Shown here one piece after another: positions 35,296 through 43,525 of a DNA stretch of 64,000 nucleotides. How positions within the stretch are numbered: the stretch's first letter is position 1; every line of letters begins with the position of its first letter. The notes under the pieces were generated by a model. The model was not told where the DNA came from, did no database searches, and worked only from the letters and a program-made list of their open reading frames with translations. The DNA is taken from NCBI RefSeq assembly GCF_000935215.1, contig NZ_JXXD01000027.1, positions 1 through 64,000 on the forward strand, given 5' to 3'. The position numbers and the translations under genes are program-made. This stretch comes from Stutzerimonas stutzeri (GTDB lineage: Bacteria; Pseudomonadota; Gammaproteobacteria; Pseudomonadales; Pseudomonadaceae).

Positions 35296-36321
35296 GTGAA
35301 TCGTCTTTTTTCCCTTCCCTTGCTCGCGGCGCTGGTTGCTGGCGCCGCGTCCGCCCACGCCGAAGTCCGCGTGCTGACCAGCATCAAGCCGCTGCAGCTG
35401 ATCGCCGCGGCGGTTCAGGATGGCGTCGGTGAGCCTGACGTTCTGCTGCCGGCCAGCGCTTCGGCGCATCATTACTCGCTGCGACCGTCCGACGTACGGC
35501 GTATCCGCGATGCGCAGCTGTTCTACTGGATCGGCCCGGATCTGGAGAGCTTCCTGCCGCGCGCACTGAGCGCTCGTGAAGGCACGACCGTAGCGGTGCA
35601 GGACGTGCCAAAACTGACTCTGCGTCGTTTTGGTGATGCGCACGCGGACGACGAGGCTGAACATCACGATCACGACGATCACGACGATCACGACGATCAC
35701 GACGATCACGACGGCCATGACCATGATGCTCACGAGCATGACGAAGCCGCACATGGCGAGACCGCCCATGCCGACGAGCACGACCATGACCATCGGCCGG
35801 GCACGCTCGATGCGCACCTGTGGCTGCTGCCAGCCAACGCCCTGATCATCGCCGAGCGCATGGCCGCTGACCTGGCCGCCGCCGACCCGGCCAACGCACA
35901 GCGCTACCAGGCCAACTCGGCGGCCTTCGCCCAGCGCATCGAGGCGCTCGACGCCCGCCTCAAGCAGCGCTTCAGCAAGGTGCAGAACAAGCCGTTCTTC
36001 GTTTTCCACGAGGCCTACGACTACTTCGAGGCGGCCTACGGCCTGCGCCATGCCGGCGTGTTCAGTGCCGGTGGCGAGTCGCAACCCGGCGCCCGGCATG
36101 TCGCGGCGATGCGCGAACGCTTGCAGCAGGCCGGGCCGAGCTGCGTATTCAGCGAACCGCCGGCGCGTCCGCGACTGGCTGAAACGCTGACCGCCGGCTT
36201 GCCGGTGAAGATGGCGGAGCTGGACGTGCTCGGTGTCGGCCTGGCGACCGATGCGCAGGGCTACGAAAAGTTGCTGGAAGGCCTCGGCGACACCCTGGCG
36301 GACTGCCTGGAGTCGCTGTGA
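35296..36321 (+). CDS. znuA: Periplasmic zinc-binding protein of the zinc ABC transporter
   Basis: A 341-residue cluster A-I substrate-binding protein. A signal peptide (LFSLPLLAALVAGAASAHA) is followed by the EVRVLTSIKPLQLIAAAVQDG opening and the conserved zinc ligands: His in ASAHHYSLRPSD, His in LDAHLWLLP, His in FVFHEAYDYF. A long flexible His/Asp loop spans roughly residues 115-170, the zinc-trapping loop typical of ZnuA, built partly from an exact 9-bp DNA repeat. GTG 35296 is chosen over GTG 35287 on spacing from the weak ACGAG site. A hairpin follows at 36329. Confidence 0.94.
   Translation: MNRLFSLPLLAALVAGAASAHAEVRVLTSIKPLQLIAAAVQDGVGEPDVLLPASASAHHYSLRPSDVRRIRDAQLFYWIGPDLESFLPRALSAREGTTVAVQDVPKLTLRRFGDAHADDEAEHHDHDDHDDHDDHDDHDGHDHDAHEHDEAAHGETAHADEHDHDHRPGTLDAHLWLLPANALIIAERMAADLAAADPANAQRYQANSAAFAQRIEALDARLKQRFSKVQNKPFFVFHEAYDYFEAAYGLRHAGVFSAGGESQPGARHVAAMRERLQQAGPSCVFSEPPARPRLAETLTAGLPVKMAELDVLGVGLATDAQGYEKLLEGLGDTLADCLESL
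35671..35706 (+). repeat. 9-bp tandem repeat encoding the His-Asp-Asp loop of ZnuA
   Basis: CACGACGAT occurs four times without mismatch at 35671-35706, flanked by partial units (CACGAT at 35665 and CACGACGGC at 35707). Each unit adds His-Asp-Asp to the metal-binding loop. Slippage would change loop length in steps of three residues without shifting frame. Confidence 0.85.
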
Positions 36322-36328
36322 TACCGGG

Positions 36329-36352
36329 CCCGGCCTGATCTGACAGGCCGGG
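36329..36352. terminator. Hairpin between convergent znuA and aminotransferase genes
   Basis: CCCGGCCTG at 36329-36337 pairs perfectly with CAGGCCGGG at 36344-36352. It is a strong stem but lacks a clear T-run (followed by TTGCC), so it is a probable but imperfect terminator for both converging transcripts. Confidence 0.5.
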
Positions 36353-36372
36353 TTGCCTCCCGCAGCGCTATG

Positions 36373-37698
36373 TCAGCCAGCCTTGCGGATACCGTCGGCG
36401 AGCAACTCCATCATCTGGTCGATCTCGGCCTTCTCGACGATCAGCGCCGGCGACAGCGCAATGGTGTCGCCGCTGGCGCGTACCAGCAGGCCCTTCTCGA
36501 AACATTCCCGGAACACCTCGTAACCGCGCTTGCCGACGCCATCGGCATGGGCAGCGAACTGGATACCCGCGACCAGCCCGACCGTGCGGATGTCGATCAC
36601 GTTGGGCAGGTCCCTGAGGCTGAACAGTGCTTCCTGCCAGTAGGGCTCCAGGTCGATGGCCTTCTGGAACAGGTTCTCCTGCTGATAGATCTGCTGGGTC
36701 GCCAGTGCCGCTGCGCAGGCCACCGGATGCCCGGAGTAGGTGTAGCCGTGGAAGAACTCGATGACGCTTTCCGGTCCCTTCATGAACGCATCGAACAGGT
36801 GGTCGGCGACCAGCACCGCGCCCATGGGAATCGCGCCGTTGGTCAGGCCCTTGGCGCAGGTGAGGATGTCCGGCGCCACGCCCCAGCGCTGGGCGGCGAA
36901 GGCTTCGCCGACACGGCCGAAGCCGGTGATGACCTCATCGAAGATCAGCAGGATGCCGTGCTTGGCGGTGATCTCGCGCAGACGCTGCAGATAGCCCACC
37001 GGCGGCAGGATGACCCCGGCCGAGCCGGACATCGGCTCGACGATCACCGCGGCGATGTTCTCCGCGCCATGCAGCACCACCAGCCGCTCCAGTTCATCGG
37101 CGCGCTCCACGCCATGCTGCGGCAGGCCGCGGCTGAAGGCGTTGCGCTGCAGATCGAGGGTGTGCGGCAGGTGATCGACGCCCGGCAGCATCGGGCCGAA
37201 GGCGCGGCGGTTGTTGGCCATGCCGCCCACCGACATGCCGCCGAAACCGACGCCGTGATAGGCCAGCTCGCGGCCGATCAGCCGCGTACGCGAGCCCTGA
37301 CCGATGGCGCGCTGATAGGCCAGGGCGATCTTCAGCGCGGTATCCGCCGACTCCGATCCGGAGTTGGTGAAGAACACCCGGTTCAGTCCTTCGGGGCTGA
37401 TGGCGGCGAGTTTCTCGGCCAGCTCGAAAGGTAGCGGATGGCCCATCTGAAAGGTCGGCGCGAAGTCCATCTTGGCGATCTGCTTGCTCACCGCTTCGCT
37501 GATCTCGCGCCGGCCATGGCCGGCATTGCAGCACCAGAGCCCGGCCGTGCCGTCGAGTACCTGGCGGCCGTCGCTCGCCGTGTAATACATGCCCTCGGCG
37601 CTCTCCAGCAGGCGCGGCGTGGCCTTGAACTGGCGGTTGGCGGTGAAGGGCATCCAGAAGTGATCGGGCGAGGCGTTGGGATGGAAATCCTGTGACAT
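36373..37698 (-). CDS. Omega-amino acid:pyruvate aminotransferase (class III)
   Basis: A 441-residue PLP-dependent class III transaminase. The opening HFWMPFTANRQFKATPRLL is characteristic of the omega-amino acid:pyruvate group. The PLP Asp lies in LLIFDEVITGFGRVG (about residue 250) and the Schiff-base Lys in LTCAKGLTNGAIPMGAV (about residue 282). Likely substrates are beta-alanine, GABA or putrescine-type amines with pyruvate as acceptor. It is divergent from the aldehyde dehydrogenase, an arrangement also known for PA5313-PA5312, where the pair serves polyamine and arginine-derived amine catabolism. Confidence 0.9.
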   Translation of the reverse strand: MSQDFHPNASPDHFWMPFTANRQFKATPRLLESAEGMYYTASDGRQVLDGTAGLWCCNAGHGRREISEAVSKQIAKMDFAPTFQMGHPLPFELAEKLAAISPEGLNRVFFTNSGSESADTALKIALAYQRAIGQGSRTRLIGRELAYHGVGFGGMSVGGMANNRRAFGPMLPGVDHLPHTLDLQRNAFSRGLPQHGVERADELERLVVLHGAENIAAVIVEPMSGSAGVILPPVGYLQRLREITAKHGILLIFDEVITGFGRVGEAFAAQRWGVAPDILTCAKGLTNGAIPMGAVLVADHLFDAFMKGPESVIEFFHGYTYSGHPVACAAALATQQIYQQENLFQKAIDLEPYWQEALFSLRDLPNVIDIRTVGLVAGIQFAAHADGVGKRGYEVFRECFEKGLLVRASGDTIALSPALIVEKAEIDQMMELLADGIRKAG

Positions 37699-37889
37699 GG
37701 GGCTGGCTCCGGGTGGCGAGCGGCTATGCTGCGACGGCGAGCCGCAGGGTTTTCATCGAGTCTATGTTTAATAAAACGAACAAAACAAGGCGATAGACCG
37801 GCCGTTCGTAAAAAATATTGATAGGGTCCGCGCCGCTGGTTTAGGGTGCCTTTTCCACAGCCCGAAGACCTGACTAGAGAGGATGCACC

Positions 37890-39383
37890 ATGCCCACCCT
37901 GACCCTCGCCGACTGGCAACAGCGTGCCCGCGACCTGCACATCGAAGGTCGCGCCTTTATCCAGGGTGAGTATTGCGCCGCGGCGGACGGCGGCCAGTTC
38001 GACTGCATCAGTCCGGTGGACGGGCGGGTGCTGGCGCAGGTCGCCAGCTGCGACCAGGCCGACGCCGAGCGCGCGGTGGCCAGTGCCCGTGCCGCATTCG
38101 ATGCCGGCAGCTGGTCGCGTTTGGCACCGGCCAAGCGCAAGGCGGTGCTGATCCGCTTTGCCGATCTGCTGGAAGCCCACCGCGAGGAGCTGGCGCTGCT
38201 GGAGACCCTCGACATGGGCAAGCCGATCGGCGACTCGCTGGCGGTGGACATCCCCGGCGCCGCGCGGGCGCTGCGCTGGAGCGGCGAGGCGATCGACAAG
38301 ATCTACGACGAAGTGGCGGCCACGCCCCACGACCAGCTGGGCCTGGTTACCCGCGAGCCGGTCGGCGTGGTGGCGGCTATCGTGCCGTGGAATTTCCCGC
38401 TGATGATGGCCTGCTGGAAGCTCGGCCCGGCGCTGGCCACCGGCAATTCGGTGGTGCTCAAGCCCTCCGAGAAGTCGCCGCTGACCGCCATCCGCATTGC
38501 CCAGCTGGCGATCGACGCCGGCATTCCGGCCGGCGTGCTCAACGTGCTGCCGGGCTACGGCCACACCGTCGGCAAGGCGCTGGCGCTGCACATGGACGTC
38601 GATACCCTGGTCTTCACCGGTTCCACGCGGGTCGCCAAGCAGCTGATGATCTATGCCGGCGAATCGAACATGAAGCGCGTCTGGCTGGAGGCCGGCGGCA
38701 AGAGCCCGAACATCGTCTTTGCCGACGCGCCCGATCTCGAAGCAGCAGCTCAGGCTGCGGCCGGCGCCATTGCCTTTAACCAGGGCGAGGTCTGCACCGC
38801 CGGCTCGCGCCTGCTGGTGGAGCGTTCGATCAGGGAGCGCTTCCTGCCCATGGTGGTCGAGGCCCTCAAGGGCTGGAAACCGGGCAATCCGCTGGATCCG
38901 GCGACCAACGTCGGCGCGCTGGTGGATACCCAGCAGCTGAACACCGTACTCGGCTATATCGAAGCCGGTCGTGGGGCGGGTGCGCAGGTGCTGATCGGCG
39001 GCCAGCGTACGCTGGAGGAAACCGGCGGGCTGTACGTCGAGCCGACCATCTTCGATGGCGTCGACAACGCGATGAAGATCGCGCAGGAGGAAATTTTCGG
39101 TCCGGTGCTGTCGGTGATCACCTTCGACAGCGCCGAGGAAGCGATCGCGATCGCCAACGACACGCCCTATGGCCTGGCCGCGGCGGTGTGGACCGCCGAC
39201 CTGTCCAAGGCGCACCGCACCGCCCGGGCGCTGCGCGCCGGCAGCGTGTGGGTCAACCAGTACGATGGCGGCGACATGACCGCGCCGTTCGGCGGCTTCA
39301 AGCAGTCCGGCAACGGCCGCGACAAGTCGCTGCACGCCTTCGACAAGTACACCGAGCTGAAGGCGACCTGGATCCAGCTCTGA
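37890..39383 (+). CDS. kauB: Aldehyde dehydrogenase of polyamine/4-guanidinobutyrate catabolism
   Basis: A 497-residue NAD(P)-dependent aldehyde dehydrogenase, KauB/PuuC type, oxidising aminoaldehydes such as 4-guanidinobutyraldehyde or gamma-glutamyl-aminobutyraldehyde. The general-base Glu is in WLEAGGKSPNIVFA (about residue 268), the nucleophilic Cys in NQGEVCTAGSRLLVE (about residue 302), and the cofactor region is VVAAIVPWNFPLMM and FTGSTRVAKQL. AGAGAGGA precedes the ATG. The N-terminus (TLADWQQRARDLHIEGRAFI) agrees closely with Pseudomonas KauB. A palindromic repeat with a T-run follows and may end the transcript. Confidence 0.92.
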   Translation: MPTLTLADWQQRARDLHIEGRAFIQGEYCAAADGGQFDCISPVDGRVLAQVASCDQADAERAVASARAAFDAGSWSRLAPAKRKAVLIRFADLLEAHREELALLETLDMGKPIGDSLAVDIPGAARALRWSGEAIDKIYDEVAATPHDQLGLVTREPVGVVAAIVPWNFPLMMACWKLGPALATGNSVVLKPSEKSPLTAIRIAQLAIDAGIPAGVLNVLPGYGHTVGKALALHMDVDTLVFTGSTRVAKQLMIYAGESNMKRVWLEAGGKSPNIVFADAPDLEAAAQAAAGAIAFNQGEVCTAGSRLLVERSIRERFLPMVVEALKGWKPGNPLDPATNVGALVDTQQLNTVLGYIEAGRGAGAQVLIGGQRTLEETGGLYVEPTIFDGVDNAMKIAQEEIFGPVLSVITFDSAEEAIAIANDTPYGLAAAVWTADLSKAHRTARALRAGSVWVNQYDGGDMTAPFGGFKQSGNGRDKSLHAFDKYTELKATWIQL

Positions 39384-39390
39384 CGGCATC

Positions 39391-39466
39391 CGTAGGTGGG
39401 TGTCGCTTTTTACATCCACCTTGTTGCACAGCCATGGTGGATCGATGAAGCGTGATCCACCCTACG
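39391..39466. repeat. Palindromic dispersed repeat, copy B (inverse of copy A)
   Basis: A 76-bp element bounded by CGTAGGTGGGT at 39391-39401 and ATCCACCCTACG at 39455-39466. Reversed, its right arm reads CGTAGGGTGGATCACGCTTC and its left arm TTTTTACATCC matches the right arm of copy A at 25654, so the two copies are in opposite orientation. It is followed by GTTTTTTG and could double as the kauB terminator. Confidence 0.75.
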
Positions 39467-39483
39467 GTTTTTTGAGCATTCAG

Positions 39484-40892
39484 CTAGCTTTGCCCCCACT
39501 GCCCGCTGCGGCGCATTGCGCCCCAGTGGTGCTTGCGACGCGAGAACCATTGCCAGAGCCCGCGGCAGCGCCAGACGGTATTCAGCTGGCGGTAGCCGAA
39601 GTTTTCCAGCACGGCCATCAGAAACAGCTGCAGCATGTCGCGCCGACGGCTGTAGACGCGGAACGACATGGTTTCCAGCAGCAGGCCGTTGACCGACAGC
39701 AGGATGCCCATGCCGATCGCCACCAGCAGGAAGGCCGCCAGCGCCGCGTAGGACACCGCGCCGAAGGCGAAGCCGGCGAGCATGAAGCCGTAGCCGACCA
39801 GCTCGATCAGCGGGCCGATCCATTCGAACAGCGCCATGAACGGCCAGGCCAACCAGCCCGGCGTGCCGCCACGCAGGCTGAAGGCCAGCCGCGCATGCCG
39901 GCTCAGGCTTTCGGCCAGGCCGCGTTGCCAGCGGCTGCGCTGGCGGCCCAGGGTGCCGAGGTCTTCCGGGCATTCGGTCCAGCAGATCGGGTCCGGCAGG
40001 TAACGGATGCGGTAGGGGATGCGTTTCTCGCGGTGATAGCGATGCAGCCGCACCACCAGCTCCATGTCCTCGCCGACGGTATCGGTGCGATAGCCGCCGA
40101 CCGCCATCACCCGTTCGCGGTCGAACAGGCCAAAGGCGCCGGAGATGATCAGCACGGCATTGAGCGGCGACCAGCCGAGACGGCCGAAGAGAAACGCACG
40201 CAGGTATTCGACGATCTGGAAGCGCGCCAGCCAGTTGCGTGGCAACCCGGCCTGGATAAGAAAGCCGCCGCGCACCTGCGAGCCGTTGGCGATGCGCACG
40301 GTGCCGCCGGCGGCGATGGTGCGTTCGTCCTCGAGGAAGGGCTGCACCACGCGCAGGAGGCTATCGCGCTGCAGGATCGAGTCGGCGTCGACACCGCAGA
40401 ACAGGCCGTAGCGCGCGGCATTGATACCGGCATTCAACGCATCGGCCTTGCCGCCGTTGGCCTTGTCCACCACCCGCAGATTGGCGTAGCGCCGCGAACG
40501 ATAGATGAGATGGCCTGCACCGGTTGGTGGGCCACGGCCTGGCGCAGCGGCTCGGGGTGCGGCACCAGGTCGAATTCCTCGATCAGCACGGCGAGGGTGT
40601 TGTCCTTCGAACCGTCGTTGATCACCACGATCTCGAACTCGGGATACTGCAGCTGCAGCATCGAGCGCACCGAGGTGCGGATGGTCGCTTCCTCGTTGAA
40701 CGCCGGCATCAGCACCGATACCGGAGGCTCCACACCCAGGTAGGGCGCCAATTCGCCGGTTTCCGCCCGTTGCCGGATGTAGCCCATGAGGCTTGCCATC
40801 GACAGCATGTTGAGCAGCAGGTACATGCCGTTGAGCAGCAGGAAATAGAGGATGAATGCGATCTGCAACCACCACAGCCAGGTATCGGTCAC
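39484..40892 (-). pseudogene. Processive family-2 glycosyltransferase, frameshifted by a 5-bp duplication
   Basis: Together two frames encode one intact-looking membrane glycosyltransferase of the PgaC/BcsA/YaiP type. The first frame (40892 to about 40510) has a TM helix (LQIAFILYFLLLNGMYLLLNML), the GT-A start (PVSVLMPAFNEEATIR) and VVINDGSKDNT. The second frame (about 40505 to 39484) has the DxD region FCGVDADSI, GEDMEL, the processive motif QRSRWQRG and C-terminal TM helices. The break coincides with a perfect tandem AGATG AGATG at 40503-40512; removing one copy restores HQPVQAIYRSRRYANL. The gene ends a ten-gene minus-strand run and its ATG overlaps the HEAT-protein stop. As sequenced, no full-length enzyme can be made. 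Confidence 0.85.
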
Positions 40893-42013
40893 CGGCGCAC
40901 CTCCGCGATGGCGCGGCGCAGGGCGTCCCTGCCGTAACGATCACGAACCTGTTCAAGCATATGCTGCAGCCCCTCCAGCGTTGCGCCCGGCATCGCCGCG
41001 AGGCTGTCGGCCGCCGCCTGGCGCACCCACCAGCTGCTGTCCGATAGCAGCGGCAGGAACAGTTCGCTGTCTTCGCGGCGTGCCTGTTTGTGCAATGCCT
41101 GCAGCGCCGCCAGACGCACGGTGTCCTGTTCATGCTGCAGGGCGCGTAGCAGGCGGTGGCGGTCGCGCGGGTCGCCGAGTTCGCACAGGCAGCGCAGCGC
41201 TACCTGCAGATATTCTGCCGGTGCGCCTTCGTCCAGCCGGGCACGGGCCCAAGGCGCGGCGTGGCGGGGATCGCCCTGCACGAGCAGGGGAACCAGACGC
41301 TCGCGACGCGGATCTTCCGAGGAGGACAGCACGATCAGCAGCGGCGTGGTCACGGCCTGTTCGCCAGCCTGCTGGCAGAGACTGATCAGCCGCGGCAGCG
41401 CCCAGTCGGGGCGATTCACCGCCGCCGGCAGGATCAGCGCCATGGCTTTGCTGGCGTCCATCGCCACCAGGGTCTGGGCGGCGGAGAGGGCGACGATGGA
41501 GTTGCGGCTCAGCAGTAGCGGTTGCACCGCCTGCCAGTGCGCGGGGTCAGCCAGATGCCGCAGGCAGGTCAGGCCGATCAGCTTGCTGCGCACTCTCCCG
41601 CGCAGCAGGATCAAGGCCTGGCGGTCCATGCCCAGAGCGATCAGCGCGCGGTTCATGCGCTCGCGTGCGGCCCCGCGCAACTGTAGCTGGGTGCGGTTCC
41701 ACTGCAGCAGGAACCACAGCTGTCGCCGCCGTGGCAATGGCGCATGGCTGGGCGGGAGTTCGTCGCTCAAGCTGCAGAGGGCGAAGAAGGGCCGCCACTG
41801 TTCGTTGAACTGCTGCCGGCGTACGGTGCGCCGGCGTGATACCTCACCGAGCAGCAGAACCTGCAGCAGCACCAGCACCGTCAGTGCGCCGAGGCCGAAG
41901 GCGCAGTACAGCGCCAGTTGCAGCATGCGGTCTTCCTGCCAGAGCTGCGCCCAGGCGTTCGCCGATGCTTCGCACAGCCAGTGGGGGCAGCGCGCCAGCC
42001 ATTCAGAAAGCAT
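40889..42013 (-). CDS. Membrane-anchored HEAT-repeat protein
   Basis: A 374-residue protein with one membrane helix near the N-terminus (LQLALYCAFGLGALTVLVLLQVLLL, about residues 31-55), then a large alpha-helical solenoid. Repeating pairs of helices of about 30-35 residues can be followed from residue 130 to the end, for example LTCLRHLADPAHWQAVQPLL, IVALSAAQTLVAMD, LQVALRCLCELGDPRDRHRLL and WWVRQAAADSLAAMPGATLE, the form of HEAT or PBS-lyase repeats. It lies between the outer-membrane barrel gene (11-bp overlap) and the glycosyltransferase gene (ATGA overlap). A scaffold role linking synthase and export pore is inferred from context. Confidence 0.8.
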   Translation of the reverse strand: MLSEWLARCPHWLCEASANAWAQLWQEDRMLQLALYCAFGLGALTVLVLLQVLLLGEVSRRRTVRRQQFNEQWRPFFALCSLSDELPPSHAPLPRRRQLWFLLQWNRTQLQLRGAARERMNRALIALGMDRQALILLRGRVRSKLIGLTCLRHLADPAHWQAVQPLLLSRNSIVALSAAQTLVAMDASKAMALILPAAVNRPDWALPRLISLCQQAGEQAVTTPLLIVLSSSEDPRRERLVPLLVQGDPRHAAPWARARLDEGAPAEYLQVALRCLCELGDPRDRHRLLRALQHEQDTVRLAALQALHKQARREDSELFLPLLSDSSWWVRQAAADSLAAMPGATLEGLQHMLEQVRDRYGRDALRRAIAEVRR

Positions 42014-43139
42014 GACGCAGGCCGAGCTGCAGCCATTGCCGGTCGTAGTAGCTGCCCTGCTGGTGATGGCCGATTTCCCAGCTCAGCGCCCAGCGGCTGT
42101 CGAACCAGTGGCGACCTTGCAGGCTGATGGCGCGCACGTCGCTGGTGATCAGCTGCTGTTCCTCCACCGCTTCTTCCTCGCCGACGGTCAGGCGCAGGCC
42201 GGCGTAGCTCAGGCCCTGGTAGTAGTAGTCCAGCGCTAGGTCATGACCGATCGGCGTTCCGGCATTGGCGACATCGGTGACGTTCAGCGTGTAGCCGGCG
42301 CGCCAGGCGTTCCAGTAGCGTTCGGCGCTCAGCGCCAGGCGGTCGACCCGGGTGGTCTCGTACTCGGTGCGGCGGACACTGACGGCGCCGAGGTAACCGT
42401 CCGGTAGCCGCCGCTGCAGGCGCAGATCGGCATGCCACTCGGGAAGGAAATAGGGCGACGGCTGGTAGCCGACCTCCGGTTGCAGGGTCCAGTTCTCGTC
42501 CAGCGCAATGACGGCGCCGGCTTCGACGCCTTCGTCCCACTCGCCGAAGCGTTGCTCGCGTGTCAGCGCGCCATACCAGCCGAGACTCTCCGGTTTCGTC
42601 GAGGCGTAGTCCAGGCGCTGGCTGCGCCAGTTGTCAAAGCCGCTGTCGAGCCAGTCCTGGCGAGCGGAGATTTCCAGTTCGTGGCGTCGCCTGGTCGCGG
42701 CGTCGACCACCGGCACGGGCGCCGCTGCGGTGCTGGGCACGGTCAGCGCAGCACGGGCCTGCTGGATCACCTGCTGCACCTCGGCATAGTCCGGGGCGAG
42801 CTGGGCGGCGCGCTCGAGCGATTCCAGCGCCCGTTGCGGATGACCGGCCCAGAGTAGCGCCTGGCCCTCGCCGAGCAGATAGTCGGCGTTGTCCGGCTGT
42901 TGCTGCAGCAGGCGGCGATAGATCGGCAGCGCCTGTTCAGGGCGGCCTTGCCAGCTCAATACGCGGGCGAGCAGGAACTGCGCCGCGGTGTCGTCCGGCT
43001 GCCCGGCCAGATGCGCCTGCAGCGTGGCCTCGGCCGCGTCCAGTTGTTGCGCCTGGACCTGCCGCTCGGCGGTAGCGACGTCCGCCAGCGCCGCACTGCA
43101 TGGCAGCGCCAGGGCAATCAGCATGGCCGCTCGCTTCAT
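42003..43139 (-). CDS. YaiO-family outer-membrane barrel with N-terminal TPR region
   Basis: A 378-residue exported protein. The signal peptide (RAAMLIALALPCSAALA) is followed by tetratricopeptide-like repeats (LDAAEATLQAHLAGQPDDTAAQFLLARVLSWQGR..., about residues 30-140) and then a C-terminal part with alternating, aromatic-ended beta strands (YaiO domain, about residues 155-378) that ends LGLRHAF, with the terminal Phe expected of outer-membrane barrels. In E. coli, yaiO neighbours the glycosyltransferase gene yaiP. Here it sits two genes upstream of the broken glycosyltransferase, so it is the likely export pore or periplasmic chaperone of that polysaccharide system. Confidence 0.8.
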   Translation of the reverse strand: MKRAAMLIALALPCSAALADVATAERQVQAQQLDAAEATLQAHLAGQPDDTAAQFLLARVLSWQGRPEQALPIYRRLLQQQPDNADYLLGEGQALLWAGHPQRALESLERAAQLAPDYAEVQQVIQQARAALTVPSTAAAPVPVVDAATRRRHELEISARQDWLDSGFDNWRSQRLDYASTKPESLGWYGALTREQRFGEWDEGVEAGAVIALDENWTLQPEVGYQPSPYFLPEWHADLRLQRRLPDGYLGAVSVRRTEYETTRVDRLALSAERYWNAWRAGYTLNVTDVANAGTPIGHDLALDYYYQGLSYAGLRLTVGEEEAVEEQQLITSDVRAISLQGRHWFDSRWALSWEIGHHQQGSYYDRQWLQLGLRHAF

Positions 43140-43525
43140 CGGCGGCCCCTCAGCAGTCGGCGGATGCGCGCCAGCAGTTCCTCCGGCTGGAAGGGCTTGG
43201 TCACGTAGTCGTCGGCGCCGAGTTCCAGTGCTCGGACGATGTCCACTTCACGGGCCTTGGCCGTCAGCATCAGCACCGGCACGCTGTCCCAGCCGGGCTG
43301 CGCCCGCAGCCGTTCGATGAGTTCCAGGCCGTCATGGTAGGGCAGCATGATGTCCATCAGCGTCAGGTCCGGCGGCTCGCCCTGAGCGAAGTACTCCAGT
43401 GCCTGCCGCCCATCGGCGGCGTGGTCGACCACGAAGCCGTGACGTTCGAGCATGTAGCGGATGAGAAAGGCGATGTCTTCTTCGTCTTCCACCATGAGAA
43501 TGCGTTTGCTGGCGGATTCGCTCAT
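43136..43525 (-). CDS. Stand-alone receiver (REC) protein, downstream of hybrid kinase
   Basis: A 129-residue single-domain response regulator with all key residues: acidic pair in MVEDEED, phospho-acceptor Asp in LTLMDIMLP (about residue 57), Thr in VLMLTAKA and Lys in YVTKPFQ. It has no output domain, so it must act by phosphotransfer or protein contact. Its stop overlaps the barrel gene start and its start overlaps the hybrid-kinase stop (four bases each). It is one of three lone REC proteins in the operon. Confidence 0.92.
   Translation of the reverse strand: MSESASKRILMVEDEEDIAFLIRYMLERHGFVVDHAADGRQALEYFAQGEPPDLTLMDIMLPYHDGLELIERLRAQPGWDSVPVLMLTAKAREVDIVRALELGADDYVTKPFQPEELLARIRRLLRGRR

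Noticed and set aside
35641-35760. Short regular repeats near znuA as a possible CRISPR array
   Set aside because: The 9-bp units are contiguous, have no spacers and encode the His-rich ZnuA loop in frame.
37488-39419. 643-codon minus-strand frame antisense to kauB
   Set aside because: Its only gene-like part duplicates another frame of the aminotransferase start; the rest is a shadow of kauB.
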